Positions 9,391 to 19,244 of a DNA stretch of 64,000 bases are shown here, in pieces (position 1 is the stretch's first letter; every line of letters starts with the position of its first letter). A program made the position numbers and the translations under genes. Source of the stretch: Rhodococcus sp. ARC_M5 (GTDB lineage Bacteria; Actinomycetota; Actinomycetes; Mycobacteriales; Mycobacteriaceae); assembly GCF_022810405.1 (NCBI RefSeq), contig NZ_JALGQE010000007.1, positions 62,001-126,000 on the forward strand, in the 5' to 3' direction. The notes beneath the pieces are model-generated. The model ran no database searches, was not told the origin of the DNA, and saw only the letters and a program-made list of their open reading frames with translations.

Positions 9391-9420
9391 AATCTAGCAG
9401 AGGTTCCGGACCGACTCTAA
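9391..9420 (-). promoter_or_regulatory. Promoter of the cysteine leader / subI-cysTWA operon
   Basis: The minus strand has -10 TAGATT (9396-9391), an 18-nt spacer and a -35-like TTAGAG (9420-9415). The distance of 7 nt from the -10 to GTG 9383 predicts a leaderless transcript. Confidence 0.5.
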
Positions 9421-9424
9421 TCGG

Positions 9425-9502
9425 CTATCGAGTGAGCAACCAGGCGATGACAACCAGCACCAGCAGCGCGATGAGCGCCAACGTGACCCGAGACCGTGGC
9501 AT
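9425..9502 (-). CDS. Tiny single-span membrane peptide (25 aa)
   Basis: The ORF encodes a basic start (MPRSR), one hydrophobic segment of about 19 residues and a final TR. Its ATG shares a base with the TAA of the upstream 77-aa membrane gene (TAATG), which supports real, coupled translation. No function is recognised. It lies between the sulfate importer leader and the GH15 gene, where M. tuberculosis also carries small membrane-protein genes. Confidence 0.5.
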   Translation of the reverse strand: MPRSRVTLALIALLVLVVIAWLLTR

Positions 9503-9735
9503 TACTGTCCATCCTTCGTCGTAGTGGTGGCCGCATCGGAGAGCTCCGTCTCACGAGCAGCCCGGGCATCGCGCCCGAGCAGGTGCAGAACCACCGCGAG
9601 CACGCGATCGAACACCCGTGCCAGCAGAAATGCGGACGGCACGAGGACGAGCAGCACGACAACCGACTGCGGGACGAACGGCAAACCCGTCACCCACAGT
9701 TCGACGCCGTCCCACCAGCGTGCAATCGCATCCAC
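9502..9735 (-). CDS. Small conserved membrane protein, function unknown
   Basis: This is a 77-residue protein with one clear hydrophobic helix (roughly residues 24-50, SVVVLLVLVPSAFLLARVF and following) and a short charged C-terminal tail rich in Thr. Its position between the sulfate transporter and the GH15 protein matches the small Rv2401A-type ORF of mycobacteria. It is divergently placed from the GH15 gene and coupled to the 25-aa ORF downstream. No domain allows a function call. Confidence 0.7.
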   Translation of the reverse strand: MDAIARWWDGVELWVTGLPFVPQSVVVLLVLVPSAFLLARVFDRVLAVVLHLLGRDARAARETELSDAATTTTKDGQ

Positions 9736-9792
9736 TCACGCAGCTTAAACCAGCCCGTGACGACCTCACGCCACGCCGAGTGAGGACCAGCA

Positions 9793-11874
9793 GTGGACGA
9801 GTGCCATCGATCGGTCGATGATTACGCCATGACGGCATACGAAGATGTTTCGCCAGTGCCCCCGGTGGCCGACGAGCCCGCCATGGGGTCGGGACACCCA
9901 GGTTTGGGCGGGGTCGAGGTTCAGGGAGCGTTGGGCAGCACCGACGCCCCGGTGTCCACCCTGACGTCCTACCGCAGCGCCTTTCCGCCGATCGACGACT
10001 ACGCGTTCCTCTCGGACTGCGAAACGACCTGCCTGATCGCCCGCAACGGATCGGTCGAGTGGATGTGCGTGCCCCGACCGGACTCCCCCAGCATCTTCGG
10101 AGCGGTTCTCGATCGAAGCGCAGGGCACTTCCGCGTCGGCCCGTACGGTCAATCCGTGCCCGCCGCGCGGCGATACCTGCCCGGCGGCCTGATCGTCGAG
10201 ACGACCTGGCAGACCGAAACCGGCTGGCTGGTGGTTCGTGACGCACTCGTCATGGGCCCGTGGCACAACACCGATCAACGCTCCCGCACCCACAAGCGCG
10301 CACCGAGCGACTGGGATGCCGAGCACATCCTGCTGCGCACCATCAAGTGTGTCAGCGGCACAGTCGAACTGGAGATGAGCTGCGAGCCCGCCTTCGACTA
10401 CCACCGCGCACCCGCGAAATGGGAGTACACCGGCAAGGTCTACGAGGAAACCACCGCCACCTGTGAGGCGAGTGCGGGCGGCGATCAGCCCACCCTGAAG
10501 CTGACCACCAACCTCCGGATCGGCATCGAGGGACGCGAAGCGCGTGCACGTACCCGAATGACGGAGGGCGACAACGTGTTCGTCGCTCTCTCGTGGTCGG
10601 ACCTTCCTGCGCCCCAGACGTTCGACGAGGCTGCGGACAAGATGTGGCGGACGTCCGAATGCTGGCGGCAGTGGATCACGATCGGCCGGTTCCCCGATCA
10701 CCCGTGGCGGGGCTACCTGCAGCGCAGCGCCCTGACACTCAAAGGCCTGACCTACGCGCCCACCGGAGCCCTACTGGCGGCGTCGACCACCTCCCTTCCG
10801 GAAACGCCGGGCGGAGAACGAAACTGGGACTACCGCTACACGTGGGTACGTGATTCGACGTTCGCACTGTGGGGCCTCTACACACTCGGACTCGACCGTG
10901 AGGCCAACGACTTCTTCGCATTCATGTCCGATGTGGCGACGACGGCGAACGGTGAAGTCAATCCGCTGCAGGTGATGTACGGAATCGGCGGCGAGAAGAC
11001 CCTCGACGAAAGCGAGCTGCCGCACCTGTCCGGCTACGACGGCGCGCAACCCGTTCGCATCGGCAACGGCGCGTACGACCAAGAACAACACGACATCTGG
11101 GGCACGATGCTCGACTCGGTGTACCTGCACGTCAAGTCGCGGGAGCATGTTCCGGAATTCCTGTGGCCGCTGCTCAAGCGTCAGGTCGAGGAAGCGATCG
11201 CCAACTGGCGCAAACCGGACCGCGGCATCTGGGAAGTCCGCGGCGAACCGCAGCACTTCACATCCTCGAAGCTCATGTGTTGGGTTGCGCTCGATCGCGG
11301 TGCCAAGCTTGCCGACATCCATGGCGAGACGGAGTATTCGATCAAGTGGAACAAGATCGCGGACGAGATCAAGGCGGACATCCTCGAGAACGGCACCGAC
11401 GAACGCGGAGTGCTCACCCAGCGCTACGGTGACCCGTCGCTCGACGCATCGCTGCTACTGGCACCTCTCCTGCGGTTCCTGCCTGCCGACGACGAACGCA
11501 TCCGGGCGACGGTGCTCGCCATTGCCGACGAGTTGACCGAGGACGGATTGGTTCTGCGCTACCGAACCGACACCACGGACGACGGTTTGGCAGGCGAGGA
11601 GGGAACGTTCACGATCTGCTCGTTCTGGCTCGTCTCGGCGCTGGTGGAGATCGGCGAACTCCCGCGGGCCAAGCATTTGTGCGAACGACTTCTCGGCTAT
11701 GCGAGCCCGCTCAAGCTCTACGCGGAGGAGATCGACCACCGCACCGGCCGTCACCTCGGCAACTTCCCGCAGGCGTTCACCCACCTCGCACTCATCAACG
11801 CCGTGGTGCACGTCATTCGCGCCGAGGAAGCTCAGGTGTCGGGGCACTTCCAGCCTGCGCACGCCAACCCCTGA
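9793..11874 (+). CDS. Glycoside hydrolase family 15, trehalase/glucoamylase-like
   Basis: The protein, of about 690 residues, is from the GH15 group that in mycobacteria (Rv2402-like) includes trehalases; the substrate is probably an alpha-glucoside such as trehalose. An N-terminal beta-sandwich begins at SFPPIDDYAFLSDCETTCLIARNGSVEW-type sequence (quoted in part). The (alpha/alpha)6 catalytic part includes ERNWDYRYTWVRDSTFAL and GTFTICSFWLVSALVEIG. The start is uncertain: GTG 9793 has GAGGA six bases upstream, while ATG 9829 (12 codons in) has no ribosome site. GTG is preferred on the ribosome site, but both lie before conserved sequence. No signal peptide is seen, so it is likely cytoplasmic. 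Confidence 0.88.
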   Translation: MDECHRSVDDYAMTAYEDVSPVPPVADEPAMGSGHPGLGGVEVQGALGSTDAPVSTLTSYRSAFPPIDDYAFLSDCETTCLIARNGSVEWMCVPRPDSPSIFGAVLDRSAGHFRVGPYGQSVPAARRYLPGGLIVETTWQTETGWLVVRDALVMGPWHNTDQRSRTHKRAPSDWDAEHILLRTIKCVSGTVELEMSCEPAFDYHRAPAKWEYTGKVYEETTATCEASAGGDQPTLKLTTNLRIGIEGREARARTRMTEGDNVFVALSWSDLPAPQTFDEAADKMWRTSECWRQWITIGRFPDHPWRGYLQRSALTLKGLTYAPTGALLAASTTSLPETPGGERNWDYRYTWVRDSTFALWGLYTLGLDREANDFFAFMSDVATTANGEVNPLQVMYGIGGEKTLDESELPHLSGYDGAQPVRIGNGAYDQEQHDIWGTMLDSVYLHVKSREHVPEFLWPLLKRQVEEAIANWRKPDRGIWEVRGEPQHFTSSKLMCWVALDRGAKLADIHGETEYSIKWNKIADEIKADILENGTDERGVLTQRYGDPSLDASLLLAPLLRFLPADDERIRATVLAIADELTEDGLVLRYRTDTTDDGLAGEEGTFTICSFWLVSALVEIGELPRAKHLCERLLGYASPLKLYAEEIDHRTGRHLGNFPQAFTHLALINAVVHVIRAEEAQVSGHFQPAHANP

Positions 11875-11884
11875 GCGGGCAGGT

Positions 11885-12892
11885 TCAGCGGCCGAGTTGC
11901 CTTGCCCATGCGGCAATCAGCTCGGCCGCTGGCTTCGCCTGCACGCGGCGATAGCCGGTGCCGGCCCACATCGACAGTCCCGAGGGGTCTCCTGCCGCCG
12001 CGGCCTTCGCACGCATCGGCGCGGTCAGATAGTGCAGATCGGGATACGCCAGCGGTGCCGCTTCGGAGTTCTCGCGCATGAATTCGTTCACCAGCCCGCG
12101 CGCAGGACGGCCGGAGAAGGCTTTGGTCACCGCAGTGTCGGAAGCGATGCCCAGTTGCTCCCGGTGCACGGGCTTGGTACCGGCCTCGGGAGTGTTCAGG
12201 AACGCTGTTCCGAGCTGCGCCGCATGCGCGAGACCCGAATCCAGCAGTGGCGCAATGTCGCGTCCGTCCATCAGCCCGCCCGCGGCGATTCGGGGTAGAT
12301 CGGAAACCTCTCGCACTGCGATCAGCAGTTCGGTCAGCGGCTCGTCGGGGGCCGAACCGTCGAAGGTGCCTCGATGCCCGCCCGCTTCGGGGCCCTGCAC
12401 CACCAGCGCATCGACGCCATTGGCGGTGGCGACCGATGCATCCGACGCGGTGGCGACGGTGGCCCACACCTCGGTTCCCACGGCGTGCAACTGGGCGACC
12501 TCGTCCGCGTCGAACGTCGCGAACGTACTCGACACCAGGGGTACCGGGTGCGCGAGCAGCCAGGCGAACTTCTCGGCATAGAAGTCGTCGCGCCGCACCA
12601 GCTCACCCGGCTTTGCGTCGAAGCGTTCGAACCAGGACGCCAGGTGCTCGGCATAGGCCTGGACGTCAGCCCCCGATGGCTCCTCGGGCAGAAAGAGATT
12701 TACACCGAACAGCAGACCGCGCACCGAGTCGATCTGTGCTGCAAGGGCTTCGGGCGTCAGCAACGCACCGGCGATCATACCGAGCCCACCTGCCTCCGAC
12801 ACTGCGCGGGCGAGTTCGGGAGTACTCGGGCCACCTGCCATCGGCGCACCGACAACGGGAACACGCAGCTGCTTCAGAATCGGTGTCGTCAC
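11885..12892 (-). CDS. Nitronate monooxygenase family FMN enzyme
   Basis: This is a 335-residue TIM-barrel flavoprotein of the 2-nitropropane dioxygenase/nitronate monooxygenase family. It has the N-terminal PVVGAPMAGGPSTPELARAV, GGLGMIAG, and the phosphate-binding GPEAGGHRGTF and AAGGLMDGRDI motifs. These enzymes oxidise nitronates with FMN, although many family members have other or unknown substrates. The gene is monocistronic on the minus strand, converges with the GH15 gene, and starts with GTG after a hairpin that separates it from lepA. Confidence 0.85.
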   Translation of the reverse strand: MTTPILKQLRVPVVGAPMAGGPSTPELARAVSEAGGLGMIAGALLTPEALAAQIDSVRGLLFGVNLFLPEEPSGADVQAYAEHLASWFERFDAKPGELVRRDDFYAEKFAWLLAHPVPLVSSTFATFDADEVAQLHAVGTEVWATVATASDASVATANGVDALVVQGPEAGGHRGTFDGSAPDEPLTELLIAVREVSDLPRIAAGGLMDGRDIAPLLDSGLAHAAQLGTAFLNTPEAGTKPVHREQLGIASDTAVTKAFSGRPARGLVNEFMRENSEAAPLAYPDLHYLTAPMRAKAAAAGDPSGLSMWAGTGYRRVQAKPAAELIAAWARQLGR

Positions 12893-12962
12893 AGCTTCGA
12901 AATGTACTCGCCCGCCATGTGCGACAGGTTCCGGCCGGGACCGCGCGCCCCTACTGACAACT

Positions 12963-12996
12963 GCGCGCCCCTGCTCCGATGCGAGCGGGGGCGCGC
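12963..12996 (-). terminator. Hairpin downstream of lepA
   Basis: GCGCGCCCC and GGGGGCGCGC face each other across a loop of about 15 nt immediately 3' of lepA. There is no strong U-tract, as is common for actinobacterial terminators. Confidence 0.6.
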
Positions 12997-13036
12997 GGTC
13001 GACAGAAAGGGTGTGAGGTTACTTCTTGGCTCTGCT

Positions 13037-14878
13037 CTACTTCTTGGGCTTGTCCGACGACGACTCCGACGACAACGCAGCGACGAAGGCTTCCTGTGGC
13101 ACCTCGACGCGACCGATCGTCTTCATCCGCTTCTTGCCTTCCTTCTGCTTCTCGAGCAGCTTGCGCTTACGGCTGATGTCGCCGCCGTAGCACTTGGCCA
13201 GCACGTCCTTGCGGATGGCGCGGATGTTCTCGCGGGCGATGATGCGAGACCCGATGGCAGCCTGAATCGGCACCTCGAACTGCTGACGCGGAATCAATTC
13301 CTTCAGCTTGGTCGTCATCTTGTTGCCGTAGGCCGCGGCATTGTCCTTGTGCACGATCGCCGAGAACGCATCGACGGCCTCACCTTGGAGCAAGATGTCG
13401 ACTTTGACCAGCGCACCGGCCTGCTCGCCGATCTCCTCGTAATCGAGGCTGGCGTAGCCACGCGTCCGGGACTTCAGGATGTCGAAGAAGTCGAAGATGA
13501 TCTCGGCCATCGGGATCGTGTAGCGCAGTTCCACGCGGGTCTCGGACAGGTAGTCCATGCCGCCGAGTTCGCCACGTCGTCCCTGGCACAGTTCCATGAT
13601 GGAACCGATGAACTCGCTGGGAGAGATGATGGTGCACTTGACCATCGGCTCGAACACTTCCCGCGCTTTGCCCTCGGGCCAGTACGACGGGTTGGTGACG
13701 ATGTGCTCCGCACCGTCTTCCATCTCGACGCGGTAGACCACGTTGGGCGAGGTCGAGATCAGGTCCAGGTTGAACTCTCGCTCGAGCCGCTCGCGGGTGA
13801 TCTCCATGTGCAGCAGCCCGAGGAAGCCGCAGCGGAAGCCGAAGCCGAGCGCCACCGAGGTCTCCGGCTCGTAGGTCAGTGCCGCATCGTTGAGCTGCAG
13901 CTTCTCGAGGGCGTCGCGCAGGTCGGGGTAGTCCGAACCGTCGAGCGGGTAGAGGCCCGAGTACACCATCGGACGGGGTTCGCGGTAGCCGGTCAGCGGC
14001 TCGGTCGCGCCCTTACGGAAGGTGGTGACGGTATCGCCGACCTTGGACTGGCGGACGTCCTTCACCCCGGTGATCAGGTATCCCACCTCGCCGACGCCGA
14101 GACCCTTGGTCGCCTTCGGATCGGGTGAGACGATGCCGACCTCGAGTAGCTCGTGCGTCGAGCCGGTCGACATCATCGTGACCTTCTCGCGCGGATTCAG
14201 CGCACCGTCGACGACTCGGACGTAGGTGACGACGCCGCGATAGGTGTCGTAGACCGAGTCGAAGATCATCGCGCGGGCAGGGCCGTCCGGGTTGCCGACC
14301 GGGGCAGGCACCAGCTTGACGACCTCGTTGAGCAATTCCTCGACGCCCACTCCGGTCTTACCGGACACGCGCAGCACATCGTCGGCCTCGCAGCCGATGA
14401 TGTGGGCGATCTCGGCGGCGTAGCGGTCCGGGTCGGCGGCCGGCAGGTCGATCTTGTTGAGCACCGGGATGATGGTGAGCTCTTTGTCGAGAGCGAGGTA
14501 CAGGTTCGCGAGGGTCTGCGCCTCGATGCCCTGGGCGGCGTCGACGAGCAGTACCGCTCCCTCGCAGGCCTCGAGGGCACGCGATACCTCGTAGGTGAAG
14601 TCGACGTGGCCGGGCGTGTCGATGAGGTGCAGGACGAATTCTTCACCGTCGACGACCCACGGGAGCCGCACGTTCTGTGCCTTGATGGTGATGCCGCGCT
14701 CGCGCTCGATGTCCATCCGGTCCAGGTACTGAGCGCGCATCGACCGGTCGTCGACGACGCCCGTGAGCTGCAACATCCGGTCGGCCAGCGTCGACTTACC
14801 GTGGTCGATGTGGGCGATGATGCAGAAGTTCCTGATCCTGGACGGATCGGTGAACGTCGTGTCGGCGAAGCTGGGCAC
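13037..14878 (-). CDS. lepA: Elongation factor 4 (LepA), ribosome-associated GTPase
   Basis: The 613-residue back-translocase/EF4 binds ribosomes and acts in translation initiation or elongation fidelity. G1 is [15 protein letters not shown] near residue 22, followed by [26 protein letters not shown] and NKIDLPAAD. The C-terminal LepA-specific domain ends with [20 protein letters not shown] and a lysine-rich tail. GTG at 14878 is preceded by GAAGGA. The length is normal for the family. Confidence 0.96.
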   Translation of the reverse strand: MPSFADTTFTDPSRIRNFCIIAHIDHGKSTLADRMLQLTGVVDDRSMRAQYLDRMDIERERGITIKAQNVRLPWVVDGEEFVLHLIDTPGHVDFTYEVSRALEACEGAVLLVDAAQGIEAQTLANLYLALDKELTIIPVLNKIDLPAADPDRYAAEIAHIIGCEADDVLRVSGKTGVGVEELLNEVVKLVPAPVGNPDGPARAMIFDSVYDTYRGVVTYVRVVDGALNPREKVTMMSTGSTHELLEVGIVSPDPKATKGLGVGEVGYLITGVKDVRQSKVGDTVTTFRKGATEPLTGYREPRPMVYSGLYPLDGSDYPDLRDALEKLQLNDAALTYEPETSVALGFGFRCGFLGLLHMEITRERLEREFNLDLISTSPNVVYRVEMEDGAEHIVTNPSYWPEGKAREVFEPMVKCTIISPSEFIGSIMELCQGRRGELGGMDYLSETRVELRYTIPMAEIIFDFFDILKSRTRGYASLDYEEIGEQAGALVKVDILLQGEAVDAFSAIVHKDNAAAYGNKMTTKLKELIPRQQFEVPIQAAIGSRIIARENIRAIRKDVLAKCYGGDISRKRKLLEKQKEGKKRMKTIGRVEVPQEAFVAALSSESSSDKPKK

Positions 14879-15021
14879 TCGTATCCTTCGGCTGGCGTGT
14901 TCGAAATGAGCGAACGGGTCTCCCTATCGTCCCACGCCGAGAACGGTGCGCCGTCCCCGGCTGTCCGACTCGGGTGTCATGTCGCCGCGGTTCGGGCGAT
15001 GAGCAGCGGCGTCCGGATCGC

Positions 15022-15027
15022 TACACT
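15022..15027 (+). promoter_or_regulatory. -10 element of a leaderless gene (PemK-like)
   Basis: TACACT lies six bases before ATG 15034, predicting transcription that starts at the start codon. Confidence 0.45.
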
Positions 15028-15033
15028 CGCCGC

Positions 15034-15603
15034 ATGGCTGGCAACTGGAGCAGATTCGGCAAAGAACTGGGCAAGATCGCGATGCGCGAGGGCCCTCGAC
15101 TTCTGCGTCAGCTACAGAAGTCCGGTGCCCTGCAGAAGGGCAAGGACGCGATCAGCGGAACGGCCACTCGCACGTCCACTCCGGCTCCTCGTCCCGGTCG
15201 TCCGGTGGCGTCGCAGACCAGGCCGACGGCCCAGCGCGCCCGCACCATCGAGTACTCCCCCGACCTGGACGGCAAAGCCGATCCCGGCGAAATCGTCTGG
15301 ACCTGGGTGACCTACGAAGAGGACGCCAGCCAGGGCAAGGATCGCCCGGTGTTGGTCATCGGGCGCGAGGGCAACGATTTGCTCGGCCTTATGCTCTCTA
15401 GCCAGAGCAGCCGCGACGGAGACCGCGACTGGCAGTCGATCGGGTCCGGATCCTGGGACGCCGAGGGTCGGCCGAGCTGGATTCGCCTGGATCGAGTGCT
15501 CGACGTGCCCGAGGACGGTATTCGCCGCGAGGGCGCAATTCTGAGCAAGCCCCAATTCGATTCCGTTGCAGACAGATTGCGCCGAGACTTCGGCTGGAAC
15601 TGA
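15034..15603 (+). CDS. PemK/MazF-like growth-inhibitor family protein
   Basis: The product is 189 residues long, the same as the M. tuberculosis homologue beside lepA (Rv2405). It has an amphipathic N-terminal helix, a low-complexity Pro/Ser/Thr linker (residues 45-70), and a C-terminal SH3-like barrel resembling PemK (GEIVWTWVTYEEDASQGKDRPVLVIGR, quoted in two parts of the domain). MazF/PemK toxins are RNases paired with an antitoxin, but no antitoxin gene flanks this one and it is a syntenic core gene. A housekeeping or non-toxic role is therefore more likely. A -10 box six bases upstream predicts a leaderless mRNA. Confidence 0.75.
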   Translation: MAGNWSRFGKELGKIAMREGPRLLRQLQKSGALQKGKDAISGTATRTSTPAPRPGRPVASQTRPTAQRARTIEYSPDLDGKADPGEIVWTWVTYEEDASQGKDRPVLVIGREGNDLLGLMLSSQSSRDGDRDWQSIGSGSWDAEGRPSWIRLDRVLDVPEDGIRREGAILSKPQFDSVADRLRRDFGWN

Positions 15604-15605
15604 GT

Positions 15606-15647
15606 CGTGCGCGTTGTGCGTAGCCACAGCTACGCACAACGCGCACG
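15606..15647. terminator. Perfect 19-bp hairpin between convergent genes
   Basis: GTGCGCGTTGTGCGTAGC (15607-15624) is followed by CACA and its exact reverse complement (15629-15646), plus one more outer pair. It sits within 50 bp between two convergent genes and probably serves as a bidirectional terminator. Confidence 0.75.
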
Positions 15648-15650
15648 GCA

Positions 15651-16493
15651 TCAGGCGAGGCGGGTGATCTCCACGACCACGTCGAGTGCCGTCGAACCGC
15701 CGCCGGAGAAGATGCCCTTGAGCGGTGGCACGTCGGCGTAGTCGCGGCCGAGTCCGACCGAAACGTGCTGCTCGTTGACGGCGATGGCGTTGGTCGGGTC
15801 GTAGCCCCACCACGCACCGGTCCAGGCCTCGATCCACGCGTGGCTCTGACCCTCGACCGTCGCACCGATCGCCGCTTGCTTCTTCGGGTGCAGGTAGCCC
15901 GAGACGTACCGGCTGGGGATGCCGACACTGCGCAGCATCAGCAGCGTCAGGTGGGCGTAGTCCTGGCAGACGCCCTTCTTCTCGGACCATGCCTCCACGG
16001 CCGAGGTGTGCACGCCGGTGGTTCCCGGCACGTAGGACATCTCCTGGTTGACCCAGTTGGCGATCTCCACCACCGATTCCTGCGGCGGTAGGCCCTTGGA
16101 CAGCTTCTTCGCCACCGACGCGAGTTGCCTGTTCTTCGGCACGTACTCGGTATTGTCGAGGACCTCGTTGAAGCGGTCGATGACCGGATCGCTCGCGAGT
16201 TCCTCCCAGGAGGCGTTCTCGTCCGGGTAGACGAAGGGATCGGTCTCGACCACCGACGATCCGGTGACCTCGAGCTCGGTGTGCGGTGCGTGCAGGTCGA
16301 ACGCCGTCACTGCGGTGCCCCAGTAGTCGGTGTAGCGGTAGGAACGCGTCACCGGGTTGGTCTCGACTCGGTTCAGAATCACGTTCTGCCGATTGTCACT
16401 TCGCGGCGTCAACCGAGCCTCGTTGTACGACGACGTCACCGGTGCGTCGTACTGATAGCCCGTGGTGTGCACGACACGCATACGCCAGCTCAC
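15651..16493 (-). CDS. Transglutaminase-like cysteine peptidase-fold protein
   Basis: This 280-residue protein has a beta-rich N-terminal domain (YNEARLTPRSDNRQNV) and a transglutaminase core. The catalytic Cys is in KKGVCQDYAHL, His in SHAWIEAWTG and Asp in GYDPTNAI. It is the last gene of the ATP-grasp / alpha-E / transglutaminase unit, overlapping the alpha-E gene by GTGA. That trio is widespread in bacteria and has been proposed to make or trim peptide modifications; the substrate is unknown. The GTG start at 16493 is used for the overlap; ATG 16481 is an alternative. Confidence 0.87.
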   Translation of the reverse strand: MSWRMRVVHTTGYQYDAPVTSSYNEARLTPRSDNRQNVILNRVETNPVTRSYRYTDYWGTAVTAFDLHAPHTELEVTGSSVVETDPFVYPDENASWEELASDPVIDRFNEVLDNTEYVPKNRQLASVAKKLSKGLPPQESVVEIANWVNQEMSYVPGTTGVHTSAVEAWSEKKGVCQDYAHLTLLMLRSVGIPSRYVSGYLHPKKQAAIGATVEGQSHAWIEAWTGAWWGYDPTNAIAVNEQHVSVGLGRDYADVPPLKGIFSGGGSTALDVVVEITRLA

Positions 16494-17464
16494 AGTTCAC
16501 CTTCCAATTGATCTTCGAATGTTCCGGAACCGGCGTCGGTCCACGCCACCCACGGAGCGGCGTGGAAATACTGCTTGGAGATCGCATCACCGAGCTCACG
16601 GCAGGTTTCCTGCAGGGAGAGCAGGCGCTCCTGCAGATCGTCGAGAATTTCACCGGGACGGAGGAATTCGAGTTCGCTGCGCGCGCGACCGAGTAGACGC
16701 TGCGCCTCTGCGCGCGCACCGACTCGACTGTTGGGCTGATGGTCGAGCTGATCCAGCGAACGCTCCGCCTCGTTGAGCGCGTAGAACACCGATCGCGGAA
16801 AGAGCCTGTCCAACAACATGAATTCCAGAACTCGCTGTGCATCGAGTGCGCCGCGGTAGGTGCGCAGGTAGGTGTCGTGAGCACCGGCGGAGCGCAGCAC
16901 AGTGACCCACGCCGGCGACGACGGCCGGTCACCGGCTCGCGAGAGCAACAACCGAACGATCATGTCGATGCGCTCGACCGAGCGACCGAGCAGGAGGAAG
17001 CGATAGCCGTCGTCGTGACTGAGGGTGGAGTCCGCGAGACCGGCGAACATCGCGGCCCGCTCCTCGATGTAGCTGAAGAACTCGGCCGGGCCGGTGCGCT
17101 TGGACGCCCTGATGCGCTCGTTCAGCCCGTTGTACGTGGTGTTCAAGCACTCCCACATCTCACTGGACGTGACTTCACGCGCACCGCGGGCGTTCTCGCG
17201 CGCGCTCGACAGTGAGTCCACGATCGAACCCAATCCGTCTCGGCTGAAGGCGACGACCTCGGTGAGCGACCACACGTCGAGCGAGACGTCCGGCTCGTGC
17301 TTGAACCCGAGCACTCGCAACAACACTCGCGAAGTGTGGTCGGGATCGACCGTGGCGTCTTCGAGAAGCTGGTGGACGGTGACGTCGAGAATGCGGGCCG
17401 TGTCGTCCGCCCTCTCGACGTACCGCCCGATCCAGTAGAGCGACTCTGCGTTGCGCGCGAGCAT
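16490..17464 (-). CDS. Alpha-E domain protein
   Basis: The 324-residue all-helical Alpha-E (DUF403) protein begins [25 protein letters not shown], a hallmark of the family (first twenty residues suffice to recognise it). It has no recognised catalytic residues. It is always linked to circularly permuted ATP-grasp enzymes and transglutaminases, suggesting a scaffold or partner. The gene lies directly after the ATP-grasp gene and overlaps the transglutaminase gene. It corresponds to Rv2410c in mycobacterial synteny. Confidence 0.9.
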   Translation of the reverse strand: MLARNAESLYWIGRYVERADDTARILDVTVHQLLEDATVDPDHTSRVLLRVLGFKHEPDVSLDVWSLTEVVAFSRDGLGSIVDSLSSARENARGAREVTSSEMWECLNTTYNGLNERIRASKRTGPAEFFSYIEERAAMFAGLADSTLSHDDGYRFLLLGRSVERIDMIVRLLLSRAGDRPSSPAWVTVLRSAGAHDTYLRTYRGALDAQRVLEFMLLDRLFPRSVFYALNEAERSLDQLDHQPNSRVGARAEAQRLLGRARSELEFLRPGEILDDLQERLLSLQETCRELGDAISKQYFHAAPWVAWTDAGSGTFEDQLEGEL

Positions 17465-19171
17465 TTACTGTCCACCGCCGTTCGAGTCCGAGTTCGTTGC
17501 CTGCTGCTGTTGCTGCTGCTGCTGTTGCTGATTCATCTGCTGGTCCATCGTCAGCTCCGGGCCCTGTTCGGCCATGGGCGACTCCGGCGGAACGCTGACG
17601 ATCTCCTCACCCGCGAGTTCCTGCTCCTCCTGAGAGGTTCGGGTGGCCAGCACCCAGGTGTCCTTGCTGCCGCCGCCCTGGCTCGAGTTGACCACCAGGG
17701 ATCCCTCCGGCAGCGCCACCCGGGTCAGGCCGCCGGGCAACACCCAGACGTCGTCACCGTCGTTGACGGCGAACGGCCGCAGGTCGACGTGGCGGGGTAC
17801 CAATCGGTCGCCGATCTTCGTGGGCACCGTCGAGAGCTGCACGACGGGTTGCGCGATCCAGCCGCGCGGATCTGCGCGGACCTTCTTGCTGATGGTTGCG
17901 AGTTCCTTCGGCGACGCGTCGGGGCCGAACACGATGCCGTAGCCGCCCGAGCCTTCCACCGGCTTGATGACCAGCTCGTCTATGCGGTCGAGTACCTCCT
18001 CGCACTCGTCCTCCAGCCAACAGCGGAACGTGTCGACGTTGGCCAGCAACGGCTTCTCGCCCATGTAGTAGTCGATGATCGTCGGTACGTAGGTGTAGAC
18101 GAGCTTGTCGTCGCCGACGCCGTTTCCGACGGCACTGGAGATGACGACGTTGCCTGCACGAGCGGCGTTGACCAGACCTGCTACTCCCAGCACCGAGTCG
18201 GGGCGGAACTGCATGGGGTCGAGATAGTCGTCGTCGATGCGTCGGTAGATGACGTCGACCTGACGCTCGCCCTCGGTGGTGCGCATGTAGACGATGTTGT
18301 CTCGGCAGAACAGGTCTCGTCCTTCGACGAGCTCGACGCCCATCAGTCGCGCGAGCAACGAGTGCTCGAAGTACGCCGAGTTGGCCACGCCAGGAGTGAG
18401 AACCACCACAGTGGGGTCGGCCTCGTTCAGGGCTGCCGATGCGCGCAGTGCCCGGAGCAGGTGCGAGGCGTAATCGCCGACGGCGCGGACGCGGTGGCTC
18501 GCGAAGAGGTCGGGGAACACCCGGGCCATGGTGCGCCGGTTCTCCATCACGTAGGACACGCCCGACGGCGAGCGCAGGTTGTCCTCCAGCACTCGGAAGG
18601 TGCCCTGGGCGTCACGGACGAGGTCGATGCCGGCGACGTGGATGCGCACACCGTTGGGCGGCGTGATGCCGACCGCTTCGCGATGGAAATGCTCGCAGGA
18701 GGTCACCAGCCGCTTGGGTACCACGCCGTCGCGCAGGATCTCCTGATCGCCGTAGATGTCGGCGAGGAACATCTCGAGGGCCTTGACTCGCTGCTTGATG
18801 CCACGCTCGAGCCGCGACCATTCGCCTGCCGCGATGACGCGGGGAACCTGGTCGAGCGGGAACGGGCGTTCCTGACCGGACAGGGAGAACGTGATGCCCT
18901 GGTCGATGAAGGCTCGTCCCAGCGCATCGGATCTCGCGTCCAGGTCCACCGCGTTCGCCGGGGCGAGCGCAGTGTGAATGCCCTTGTACGGACTTCGGGT
19001 GCGCCCGTCCGCGTCGAACATCTCGTCGAAGGCGAGACTGTACTTTCCGACGTCGGAATATCCTCCGAACACTCCGTCGACTTCGGGTTCGACACGATCC
19101 GCGGATTTGGTTTTGGTCGCTTTGGCCTTGGTGTTGGCAGGCGTTGCCGATCGCGGACTCATTCTGGCCAT
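17465..19171 (-). CDS. Circularly permuted type 2 ATP-grasp protein
   Basis: The product, of about 568 residues, is a circularly permuted ATP-grasp enzyme (Rv2411c-like) expected to form an amide bond using ATP. It shows family blocks [56 protein letters not shown] and [22 protein letters not shown] 19171 starts a Lys-rich linker (TKAKATKTK); ATG 19162 is equally possible. The C-terminus is an unusual low-complexity tail with ten consecutive glutamines, followed by Asn/Ser/Gly. It is first of the ATP-grasp / alpha-E / transglutaminase operon (1 bp to the next gene). Confidence 0.87.
   Translation of the reverse strand: MARMSPRSATPANTKAKATKTKSADRVEPEVDGVFGGYSDVGKYSLAFDEMFDADGRTRSPYKGIHTALAPANAVDLDARSDALGRAFIDQGITFSLSGQERPFPLDQVPRVIAAGEWSRLERGIKQRVKALEMFLADIYGDQEILRDGVVPKRLVTSCEHFHREAVGITPPNGVRIHVAGIDLVRDAQGTFRVLEDNLRSPSGVSYVMENRRTMARVFPDLFASHRVRAVGDYASHLLRALRASAALNEADPTVVVLTPGVANSAYFEHSLLARLMGVELVEGRDLFCRDNIVYMRTTEGERQVDVIYRRIDDDYLDPMQFRPDSVLGVAGLVNAARAGNVVISSAVGNGVGDDKLVYTYVPTIIDYYMGEKPLLANVDTFRCWLEDECEEVLDRIDELVIKPVEGSGGYGIVFGPDASPKELATISKKVRADPRGWIAQPVVQLSTVPTKIGDRLVPRHVDLRPFAVNDGDDVWVLPGGLTRVALPEGSLVVNSSQGGGSKDTWVLATRTSQEEQELAGEEIVSVPPESPMAEQGPELTMDQQMNQQQQQQQQQQATNSDSNGGGQ
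17501..17530 (-). repeat. CAG/CAA trinucleotide run encoding poly-Gln
   Basis: Ten consecutive Gln codons (eight CAG, two CAA) near the 3' end of the ATP-grasp gene, in a tail MNQ10[11 protein letters not shown]. Such runs are prone to length change between strains. Confidence 0.85.
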
Positions 19172-19244
19172 GTTGCTACAGAGACAGGAGTTAGGCGCGG
19201 TAGAAGCGTTAATTTCTTGAAACGCATCGTCGCCCCACTCCGGA

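Noticed and set aside
12374..14128. 584-codon plus-strand frame opposite lepA and the nitronate monooxygenase gene
   Set aside because: Spans two real genes on the other strand and shows no protein family features.
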